From: Deltaproteobacteria bacterium
GTDB lineage: Bacteria > Myxococcota_A > UBA9160 > PR03
Length of the DNA: 8,195 nt
Assembly (NCBI GenBank): GCA_018262315.1
Contig: JAGSPS010000130.1
Coordinates: 1 to 8,195, forward strand
Direction: 5' to 3'
The notes beneath the pieces are model-generated. The model worked only from the letters and a program-made list of their open reading frames with translations. It made no database searches and was not told where the DNA came from. Made by a program: the position numbers and the translations under genes. Shown here one piece after another: positions 1-5,434 of this stretch (position 1 is its first letter; each line of letters starts with the position of its first letter).

Positions 1-61
1 CCAGCAGGGCGAGGGCGCAGGCGCCCGCCATGGATTCGAAGGCCCGTCTCGGCGTACTCAT
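1..61 (-). CDS. Start of an unidentified gene running off the left edge (partial)
   Basis: Reading leftwards, an ATG at 61-59 opens a frame that has no stop before the window ends and encodes about 20 residues (MSTPRRAFESMAGACALALL). Two arginines near the start followed by a hydrophobic alanine/leucine stretch look like the beginning of a signal peptide or membrane anchor. A second ATG at 31-29 in the same frame is an alternative start. No clear Shine-Dalgarno sequence precedes either. Only the first residues are visible, so no function can be given. The gene would be divergent from the promoter and epimerase remnant to its right. A short frame like this can arise by chance in GC-rich DNA, so the call is tentative. 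Confidence 0.35.
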   Translation of the reverse strand, partial: MSTPRRAFESMAGACALALL

Positions 62-236
62 GTCCGTCGGTCTGGAATCTCCACGAAGCCGGCCCCGTGG
101 GACCACGAGAGGCAGTTCTCGATGCACCTCGCGCTCCGTAAACGAGGTGTCTGCTCTCGCATCGTCGTGGCAGTCTCGGGCGCATCGGGATCCAGAGGAG
201 CGCAAGGGGGATCCGAGGCCTCAGGTGGGGGGCTCG

Positions 237-263
237 TTGAACCTCCGTCGGCGCGTCTATAGT
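237..263 (+). promoter_or_regulatory. Sigma70-like promoter in front of the epimerase remnant
   Basis: TTGAAC at 237-242 matches four of six bases of the -35 consensus, and TATAGT at 258-263 matches five of six of the -10 consensus. The spacer is 15 bases, shorter than the usual 17. Transcription would start near 270, only a few bases before the ATG at 274, which would make the message leaderless or nearly so. No Shine-Dalgarno sequence lies before that ATG. The rest of the stretch from 62 to 273 shows no convincing gene in either direction. Confidence 0.4.
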
Positions 264-273
264 CCCGCCCACC

Positions 274-390
274 ATGAAGGTCCTCGTCACCGGCGCGCTG
301 GGATTTCTCGGGTGCGCGCTCGTCGCCGCGCTGGAACGTCAGGGCCATGACGTGGTCGCGGTCGGCCGCGCCGCGGGCTCGGGTAGAAGT
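274..390 (+). pseudogene. N-terminal remnant of an NAD-dependent epimerase/dehydratase (extended SDR family)
   Basis: The first ~33 codons encode the opening of a Rossmann fold: a strand (KVLVTG), the dinucleotide-binding glycine motif GALGFLG at residues 7-13 (GxxGxxG), a helix (ALVAALERQGHDV), and a second strand (DVVAVGR) at about residues 26-32. This is the classic N-terminus of extended short-chain dehydrogenases that act on nucleotide sugars and similar substrates. After about residue 35 the resemblance ends. No YxxxK catalytic motif or substrate domain follows; the frame runs on into an unrelated exported protein. A full family member is about 300-350 residues, so roughly 90 percent is missing. 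The frame is open without a stop from 274 to 1515, so a fused product could in principle be made, but a signal peptide buried at residue 69 would make little sense. I read it as a truncated relic with its own promoter. A chimeric assembly is the main alternative. Confidence 0.6.
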
Positions 391-477
391 CATGGCACCG
401 CGATCTGTTCAGCCATCGGCGAGATGGCACCGCCCACGCGGGCGATGCTCTCGTCCAACCGAGGGGACATCGACTCG

Positions 478-1515
478 ATGCGACATAGGATGCTGTCACT
501 TTTCCTCGCGGCCTCGATTTTCGTCCTTGCCGGGCCCGCCGCCGCGAACTTCATCGACTTCGTCGAGGTCGGCGATCCGGGCAACCTGGCCGACACTCTC
601 ACGAATTGCACGCAGGCGGACTGTGGCTCGGTGGCGACCAGCTACTTCATCGGGAAGTTCGAGGTCACCAATCAACAGTACGCGCGATTCCTGAACGCGG
701 TTGCCGACTCCGACCCGAACGCGCTCTTCAACACCGAAATGACCACTGATGCGCGTGGCGGCATCATCCGGAGCGGGAGTCCGGGCAGCTATACCTACGC
801 GGCGAAGAGCGGGCGCTGGTACAACCCGGTCGTCTTCGTCTCGTTCCATGACACGCTGCGCTTCGCAAACTGGCTGCACAACGGGCAGCCGACGGCCCCG
901 CAGGGCCCGGCAACCACCGAGGATGGCGCCTACACGATCACGCAGGGGGGCGTCGCCACCAATACGATCGTGCGAAATGGCGGCGCAGAGTACTTCCTCC
1001 CGACCGAGAACGAGTGGTACAAGGCCGCGTTCTACGACACCGGACTCGGTAGCTACTACGACTACGCGACGTCGACGAACACGAAGCCCGTTTCCGGCCC
1101 GCCGCCGGGGGGGCCGAACTCGGCCAACTACTGGTCGGGGACCTTCGCGCTCACCGGGTCGGGCAGCTTCGACAACGGCTTCAACTACCTGTCGGACGTC
1201 GGCGCCTACGCATCGGCCGTCAGCCCCAACGGCACCTTCGATCAGGCGGGGAACGTCTGGGAGTGGAACGAGACGATCGCCGATCCGGCCACGTACCGCG
1301 TGAGGCGCGGCGGCGACTGGAACGACCAGGACGCCTACCTCTACGCAGGCCTTGGGGTCACCGGCAACCCGGGGGCGTCAGGCGAGGACTACGAAACCGG
1401 TTTCCGGATCGCCTCGGTCCCCGAGCCCGGCGCCGATCTGCTCGCGGCGACGGCCGCACTGCTGTTGGCGGCGCGGCGCGGGTGGCGGCGCGGCGCGAGG
1501 AATCAGGCGGCGTAA
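478..1515 (+). CDS. Exported FGE-sulfatase-fold (SUMF1/EgtB/PvdO-like) protein with PEP-CTERM sorting signal
   Basis: I chose the ATG at 478 (345 residues) because a signal peptide follows at once: MRHRMLSLFLAASIFVLAGP, then AAA as a likely cleavage site near residue 24. AGGGGA at 462-467 is a possible, rather distant, ribosome binding site. The frame stays open upstream to 274, where it joins an epimerase remnant. The body has landmarks of the FGE-sulfatase fold: KFEVTNQQYARFLN near residue 60, FLPTENEWYKAAFYD near 173-187, GNVWEW at 258-263, RRGGDW at 276-281 and GFRIAS at 308-313. The end is a PEP-CTERM tail: VPEP at 314-317, a short hydrophobic helix, then an arginine-rich end. Such tails are recognised by exosortase, which places proteins at the cell surface of Gram-negative bacteria, often those making exopolysaccharide. 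Bacterial formylglycine-generating enzymes need two cysteines after the RGGSW region; here there are none, the only cysteines being at residues 44 and 49. Catalysis of that type is therefore unlikely, and a structural or ligand-binding surface role is more plausible. The gene converges on the WS/DGAT gene to its right. Confidence 0.85.
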   Translation: MRHRMLSLFLAASIFVLAGPAAANFIDFVEVGDPGNLADTLTNCTQADCGSVATSYFIGKFEVTNQQYARFLNAVADSDPNALFNTEMTTDARGGIIRSGSPGSYTYAAKSGRWYNPVVFVSFHDTLRFANWLHNGQPTAPQGPATTEDGAYTITQGGVATNTIVRNGGAEYFLPTENEWYKAAFYDTGLGSYYDYATSTNTKPVSGPPPGGPNSANYWSGTFALTGSGSFDNGFNYLSDVGAYASAVSPNGTFDQAGNVWEWNETIADPATYRVRRGGDWNDQDAYLYAGLGVTGNPGASGEDYETGFRIASVPEPGADLLAATAALLLAARRGWRRGARNQAA

Positions 1516-1636
1516 CCGTCGCGACTGCGAGTCGAGCGCGGCGAGTCGTGCCTCGGCCTCGAGCTGGGCGAGCAGCCGCTCCTCGGCGGCTTCGTGCGCC
1601 TCGAAGATCGCGACGAACTCGGTGAGTGCACGCGCG
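1516..1636. other. Convergent intergenic gap with a coding-like minus-strand frame and a weak hairpin
   Basis: The gap separates the converging stops of the surface-protein gene and a WS/DGAT gene. On the minus strand, the frame one base off the WS/DGAT frame reads as a charged, heptad-like helix (ALTEFVAIFEAHEAAEER, then LLAQLEAEARLAALDSQ) with strongly G/C-ending codons. The frame is open from 1764 to 1378 but holds no ATG, GTG or TTG, so it cannot be a separate gene. A six-base hairpin, AGCCGC at 1574-1579 with GCGGCT at 1586-1591, lacks a T-run and is not a convincing terminator. Confidence 0.3.
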
Positions 1637-3058
1637 CTACGCCTCGACGCCCGCAGCCGCGGCGAGCTTCGCGAAGGAGCGGTCCACCGCGAGCGCGAGT
1701 TCGTGCAGATCGGGGACGAGATCCCAGTCCGCGCAGAAGCCCCAGGAGAGGGTGTCGCGGTAGCTCATCAGCGCGATGCCGGTCGAGAGGTTCCCCATCA
1801 GCGGAAGCAACGGGTGCGACTCGAGGAGCTGCGCGCCGAGCAGGTAGAGCGTCTCGCGCGGGCCCGGGACGTTCGTCACCACCAGGTTGAACGGCACCGA
1901 GACGGTCATCAGCCGGGCGCCGAGCGACAGCAGCGTCGTGCCCGTCCACTCGGTGAGCTGCGCGACGGTGTCGGCGGCGAGCGCCGCGTGCTTGCGCTTC
2001 AGCTCGGCGGTGGTCTCGCGCACGCGTTCGAAGCGCCGGATCGGATCCCGCTCGCCGATCGGCAGCGGCACCACCCACGCCGAGACGCGGTTCCCGAGCT
2101 TCCCGTGCTCGGACGCGTCGCGCAGGCTGACCGGCGCCAACACGCGGAAGTCGAGCTTGCGCAGATCCTCCTGGCGCGCGCGCTTCAAGAAGCGCCGCAG
2201 GCCGCCCGCGGCGGTGGCGAGCACCACGTCGTTCACCGTGCCACCGAGCTGTTTGGCGACGCGTTTCATCTGGAGCAGGTCCATCGCCAGCCAGTCCACG
2301 CGCCGGTACGGGCCGATCGGCTGGTTGATCGACGTACTCGATGCGGTGACGCCGCCCCCGCTCGACACGAAGCTGCCCAGCGCACCGAAGCGCGCGGCGA
2401 GGCGCTCGCGGGCGTGGTCCTCGTCGCGGGCGAGGTCGACGATTGCGGAAGCGGCGCTGAAGGGCGCCTTGACGACGCGCTCGGCTTCTTCGAATGCGAG
2501 CTGCGCAGTGCTCGGAGCTGGTCGCGGCAACCACGCGTGCGCCGGTTCGAAATTCTCGATCGGCTCCGCGGTCAGCAGGGCAGCGAGCAGGTCCACGCCC
2601 GAGACGCCGTCGATCATGCAGTGGTGGATCTTCGACAGGATCGCGACGCGATCTCCCGCGAGTCCTTCGATGACCCACAGCTCCCAGAGCGGCTTCCCGC
2701 GGTCGAGGTGTTGGGAAAAGATGCGGCCGACGGTGCGCTTGAGCAGGCGCTCGTCGCCCGGCCGCGGCAGTCGCGTGTGGCGGACGTGGTAGCGGATGTT
2801 GAAGCGCGGATCGTCGATCCAGATCGGGTGGCCCTCGATCGGCGTCTGCGCCAGTCGCTGCCGATAGCGCGGGATCGCGTGCAGGCGCGACTGCACGTAG
2901 TCCTCGATGCGCTCGATCGCGAGTCCGCCCTCGGGCCGGCCCAGCGGCGCAGCCTCGAAGAGCTGCGTCGCGCCGACGTGCATCGGCGAGTTCGGCCCTT
3001 CGTAGATCAGGAACGAATGGTCGAGCTGCGTGAGGCGCTGGTAGTAGGAGTCCGACAT
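1637..3058 (-). CDS. Wax ester synthase/diacylglycerol acyltransferase (WS/DGAT), second gene of a tandem pair
   Basis: This 473-residue protein is full length for the WS/DGAT family, which joins a fatty acyl-CoA to diacylglycerol or a fatty alcohol to make triacylglycerol or wax ester at the inner face of the membrane. The acyltransferase motif HHCMIDG is at residues 145-151, with the second histidine as the expected catalytic base. PLWE at 123-126, TVNDV at 274-278, GNR at 322-324, TNVPGP at 395-400 and a WGFCADWDLVPD segment near 439-450 are further family signatures. The start at 3058 is supported by co-linearity with the neighbouring paralogue, in which HHCMIDG falls at the same residues. 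The upstream paralogue stops 10 bases before this ATG. No Shine-Dalgarno sequence is visible in the gap (it contains CCTCCC, the wrong orientation), so translation may be coupled to the upstream gene. The acceptor (alcohol or diacylglycerol) cannot be told from sequence. Confidence 0.95.
   Translation of the reverse strand: MSDSYYQRLTQLDHSFLIYEGPNSPMHVGATQLFEAAPLGRPEGGLAIERIEDYVQSRLHAIPRYRQRLAQTPIEGHPIWIDDPRFNIRYHVRHTRLPRPGDERLLKRTVGRIFSQHLDRGKPLWELWVIEGLAGDRVAILSKIHHCMIDGVSGVDLLAALLTAEPIENFEPAHAWLPRPAPSTAQLAFEEAERVVKAPFSAASAIVDLARDEDHARERLAARFGALGSFVSSGGGVTASSTSINQPIGPYRRVDWLAMDLLQMKRVAKQLGGTVNDVVLATAAGGLRRFLKRARQEDLRKLDFRVLAPVSLRDASEHGKLGNRVSAWVVPLPIGERDPIRRFERVRETTAELKRKHAALAADTVAQLTEWTGTTLLSLGARLMTVSVPFNLVVTNVPGPRETLYLLGAQLLESHPLLPLMGNLSTGIALMSYRDTLSWGFCADWDLVPDLHELALAVDRSFAKLAAAAGVEA
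2588..2626 (-). repeat. 39-base exact repeat, copy 1 (WS/DGAT catalytic motif)
   Basis: These 39 bases are identical to 4023-4061 and encode HHCMIDGVSGVDL, the catalytic segment, in both WS/DGAT genes. All 13 codons agree at every synonymous position, whereas the codons directly on either side differ. Strong codon bias or local gene conversion could explain it. Confidence 0.85.
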
Positions 3059-3068
3059 GGGAGGATTC

Positions 3069-4493
3069 TCACAGCGAGCGCAGCAGGGCGAACTCGCTCT
3101 GCACCGCGGCGACGAAGTCGTGGAGGTCGGGCATCGCATCCCAGTCGGCGTTGAAGCCCCAGAAGAGGCCCCCGTCGTAGCTGAACAGCGCCACGCCGAT
3201 TGCCTGGTTCGAGAAGAGCGGCACCAGCGGATAGATCTCGGTCATCCGTGCACCGAGCAGGCTCACCGCGAACTGCGGTCCGGGGATGTTCGTCACGACG
3301 ATGTTGTAGGCGAGCTGCCGACCCGTGATCTGGGCGAGTGCACCGAGAAACTCTTTCGCGGTCCAATCCCCGATCTTCTCGAGCAGCTCGGCGCCCTTCG
3401 CCTGGTGCGACGCCTTGATCTGCCCCATGGTCTCCAACACTTTCTGGTAGCGCTCGCGCGGATCGGACTCGGAGACCGGGAGATCGGCGAGCAGAATCGC
3501 GACGCGGTTGCCGAGATCACCGTGCTCCTCCGCAGCGCGAATGTTCACCGGCACCTGCGCGCGGAACGGCAATTCGTCGACGCCCACGCCGCGGCCTTCG
3601 AGGAAGCGGCGCACCGCGCCGGCAACCGTGGCCAGCACCACGTCGTTGACCGTGCCCCCGAGCTTCTTCCTGATCTCCTTCACGTCGGCGAGTTCGAGGC
3701 GCAGCCAGTCGAAGCGGCGATACGGGCCGATGTCGACATTGAGCGGCGTGGTGACACCACCTGTGAGCCCCGGCGTCAGGAACTCGCGCAGCGATTCGAG
3801 ACCCTCGCGCAGCGCCTCCGCAGACTCGTTCGGATGCGCCACCGCAGCGGCGCCAGCGCGCAGCACCTCGATCGGCATCGCCACGCGGCGCTTCGCCTCG
3901 TCGGCGAGCAGCGTGAGCGACGTCGGCGACGGCCGCGGCAGCCACGGGTGCGCGACGGACACGCCTGCCTGCTCGGCGCGCAGCGCCTCGGCTTCGGCTT
4001 CGGGGTCCATCAGCATCGCGATCAGGTCCACGCCCGAGACGCCGTCGATCATGCAGTGGTGCACCTTGGTGATCACGGCGAAGCGGCTGCCTTCGAGCCC
4101 TTCCACGAACCACATCTCCCACAGCGGTTTGTGTAGGGAGAGCTTCTGGGACATGATGCGCCCGAAGAGCCGCTTCAACTGGCGCTCGTCACCCGGCTCG
4201 GGGAGTGCGGTGTGGCGCAGGTGGTAGTCGAGGTTGAAGTGCGCGTCGTCCACCCAGACGGGATGGCCGATCAGCGGCACGTGCTCGAGACGCTGGCGGA
4301 AGCGGGGATGGCGCCCGATGCCGGGAGCGGCGAGTCGCCGGATGCGAGCGAAGTCGATGCCACCGTCGGCGCGGAACAGCGCGCCGCCCTCGAAGATCGA
4401 AATGGCGCCGACGTGCATGTGCACGTTCTCGTCTTCGATCTCGAGGAAGGTCGCGTCGAATGCCGTGAGCCGTTCATAGTGCGAGTAGGACAT
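3069..4493 (-). CDS. Wax ester synthase/diacylglycerol acyltransferase (WS/DGAT), first gene of a tandem pair
   Basis: The product has 474 residues, the usual length for WS/DGAT enzymes of neutral lipid storage. HHCMIDG lies at residues 145-151, PLWE at 123-126, TVNDV at 281-285, GNR at 328-330, TNIPGP at 401-406 and a WGFNADWDAMPD segment at 445-456. The first 160 residues align with the downstream paralogue without a gap, which points to an old tandem duplication; the regions around residues 160-250 and the C-terminal half differ more. The ATG at 4493-4491 is preceded by GAGG (4503-4500) with a six-base spacer, a reasonable ribosome binding site. Its stop is 10 bases before the next WS/DGAT start, so the two are almost certainly co-transcribed. 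A nested inverted repeat occupies its leader, and the CarS-like gene lies 91 bases further upstream on the same strand. Two diverged copies may differ in acyl-CoA or acceptor preference, but the sequence does not show which. Confidence 0.95.
   Translation of the reverse strand: MSYSHYERLTAFDATFLEIEDENVHMHVGAISIFEGGALFRADGGIDFARIRRLAAPGIGRHPRFRQRLEHVPLIGHPVWVDDAHFNLDYHLRHTALPEPGDERQLKRLFGRIMSQKLSLHKPLWEMWFVEGLEGSRFAVITKVHHCMIDGVSGVDLIAMLMDPEAEAEALRAEQAGVSVAHPWLPRPSPTSLTLLADEAKRRVAMPIEVLRAGAAAVAHPNESAEALREGLESLREFLTPGLTGGVTTPLNVDIGPYRRFDWLRLELADVKEIRKKLGGTVNDVVLATVAGAVRRFLEGRGVGVDELPFRAQVPVNIRAAEEHGDLGNRVAILLADLPVSESDPRERYQKVLETMGQIKASHQAKGAELLEKIGDWTAKEFLGALAQITGRQLAYNIVVTNIPGPQFAVSLLGARMTEIYPLVPLFSNQAIGVALFSYDGGLFWGFNADWDAMPDLHDFVAAVQSEFALLRSL
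4023..4061 (-). repeat. 39-base exact repeat, copy 2 (WS/DGAT catalytic motif)
   Basis: Identical to 2588-2626 over 39 bases, covering the 13 codons of the HHCMIDG active-site segment. It is a repeat between paralogous genes and not a mobile element. Confidence 0.85.
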
Positions 4494-4513
4494 CAGAAGC
4501 CTCGTCCCCTTCG

Positions 4514-4559
4514 CATCCTAGCGCCGCGGCGAGCCGATCCGGATCGATCGGGTAGGATG
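4514..4559 (-). promoter_or_regulatory. Nested inverted repeat in the leader of the WS/DGAT pair
   Basis: An outer pair CATCCTA (4514-4520) and TAGGATG (4553-4559) encloses an inner pair CCGATC (4534-4539) and GATCGG (4546-4551) with a six-base loop; within this is the palindrome CGATCCGGATCG. It lies 21 bases upstream of the WS/DGAT start and just after the stop of the CarS-like gene. It could be an operator for a dimeric repressor, or an RNA hairpin that uncouples or attenuates the genes. On the minus strand TAGGAT (4520-4515) could also serve as a -10 element, although the matching -35 position (TCCGGA) is poor. No T-run follows, so a standard terminator is unlikely. Confidence 0.4.
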
Positions 4560-4584
4560 TCGTGCGACCGACTCCAGCGCTCCC

Positions 4585-5325
4585 TCAGCGGGCGGTTGGC
4601 CGCATGCCCAGCAGGTAGCCGATCCCCGTGAGGAGCGGGTGGACGCCCGCCACGAGCAGCGCCGACACGGCGACACGCATCGGGAGCGGTGGCACGAACG
4701 CCGCGCAGACGAGCCACCAGCCGATCAGCAGGTCGAGCTGATCCCACAGGTAGAAGAGGACCGAGAGCGCACCGCTCGCGGTGCGTCCCGGCGCGATCCC
4801 GAGCTGTCGCTTCGTGCAGCTGTTGGGAAGCTCCGCCAACTCGGCCACGGCGCCCGCCGCCGCGCCAAACCAGAGCGGGAGGCTCGCGTAGTCCACCAGC
4901 TCGATCGCCGCGATCGCGTCGACCCGGTGCAGCACGCGCTGCTGCAGCGCGAACACGGCGGCGGCGCCGACCGCGACGAGGATCGGCCCGCGCCACGTCT
5001 TGCTGTGTCCGAACAGCGGTCGCCCGCGCAGCGTGCGCCCAGCGTCGATCGGCCGCGCCAGGAACGCGAGCCAGCCGTACTTCATGCAGACGCCGTGCAG
5101 CAGCGCCGCTCCGAGCAGCGGCAGCAGCAGATAGGCGGTACCCGCGAGTTCGAGAGCCAGCAGCGCGATCCTTTCGCATCGACCGAGCCTGCGGGGCGAC
5201 GGCAGAGAGGCGCGGGAGCCTAGCGGGTCGAGGCTTGGGTCTCCTGGAGCGGGCGGGTCGCTCGGCCTGGTGAGGCGACCTGACGCACCCGGATCCGCCC
5301 GTGTGCAGGGATGCGCCGGGTCCAC
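4585..5325 (-). CDS. CarS-like (DUF46) membrane CDP-lipid synthase; start uncertain, possible 5' frameshift
   Basis: The conserved part, about 190 residues from roughly 5169 to 4588, resembles the CDP-archaeol synthase/DUF46 family, which transfers CMP from CTP to a lipid phosphate. The signature PIDAG at 5052-5038, RGRPLFGHSKTWRG at 5028-4987, NSCTKRQLGIAPG near 4824-4786 and DQLD at 4743-4732 correspond to family motifs and recall CdsA-type cytidylyltransferases (S-x-x-K-R and D-x-x-D). Several hydrophobic helices make it an inner-membrane protein. In bacteria the lipid substrate is unknown; archaeol should not be assumed. The nearest usable in-frame start codons are GTG at 5325 and TTG at 5463, both giving an N-terminal extension rich in proline and arginine that does not look like protein and lacks a ribosome binding site. 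An ATG at 5179-5177 is one base out of frame: dropping one G from the GG at 5171-5170 would give MRKIALLALELAG, a typical start of this family. A CTG at 5163 after GAAAGGA is another possibility. It precedes the WS/DGAT pair by 91 bases on the same strand. Confidence 0.75.
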   Translation of the reverse strand: MDPAHPCTRADPGASGRLTRPSDPPAPGDPSLDPLGSRASLPSPRRLGRCERIALLALELAGTAYLLLPLLGAALLHGVCMKYGWLAFLARPIDAGRTLRGRPLFGHSKTWRGPILVAVGAAAVFALQQRVLHRVDAIAAIELVDYASLPLWFGAAAGAVAELAELPNSCTKRQLGIAPGRTASGALSVLFYLWDQLDLLIGWWLVCAAFVPPLPMRVAVSALLVAGVHPLLTGIGYLLGMRPTAR

Positions 5326-5434
5326 CCCGGCGCCGCGCCGCTGCGTGACGCACCACCCGAAAGCGTTCGCACCCTGCGCCGACCCGAGATCGGCACGCTG
5401 ATTGCTAATGCTGAGCAGCAGGAGGACGACCTCA
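5170..5434. promoter_or_regulatory. Divergent region between the CarS-like gene and hsp20
   Basis: If the CarS-like gene really begins near 5170, this stretch is non-coding and holds the promoters for both directions. On the plus strand GCTAAT at 5404-5409 could be a -10 element for hsp20, but no good -35 lies at the right distance. CAGGAGGA at 5419-5426 is a strong Shine-Dalgarno sequence for the ATG at 5435. TGACGCACC occurs twice (5281-5289 and 5346-5354), the second copy overlapping a perfect short palindrome TGCGT-G-ACGCA at 5342-5352; CGGATCCG at 5290-5297 is another palindrome. I found no CIRCE element (TTAGCACTC-N9-GAGTGCTAA) and no clear sigma32 promoter. Confidence 0.35.

Noticed and set aside
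30..393. Open frames on both strands at the left end
   Set aside because: Compositionally biased products without domains; they overlap the promoter region and the epimerase remnant.
1574..1591. Hairpin as a bidirectional intrinsic terminator
   Set aside because: The stem is only six base pairs and no T-run follows on either strand.
1352..3154. 600-codon plus-strand open frame
   Set aside because: It is antisense to a complete WS/DGAT gene. Its product is dominated by arginine, alanine, glutamate and histidine without recognisable domains, as expected of a shadow frame in GC-rich coding DNA.
3057..4136. 359-codon plus-strand open frame
   Set aside because: It is antisense to the other WS/DGAT gene in the same register as the previous shadow; the minus strand has all family motifs.
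4493..5356. 287-codon minus-strand open frame overlapping the CarS-like gene
   Set aside because: The product is arginine/alanine-rich and featureless. The CarS-like motifs are in another frame of the same strand. Only its ATG at 5179 is of interest, as a possible start separated by one base from the real frame.
5326..5434. CIRCE, sigma32 promoter or DosR box in front of hsp20
   Set aside because: None of the consensus sequences could be found by eye; only a partial -10 and a ribosome binding site are present.
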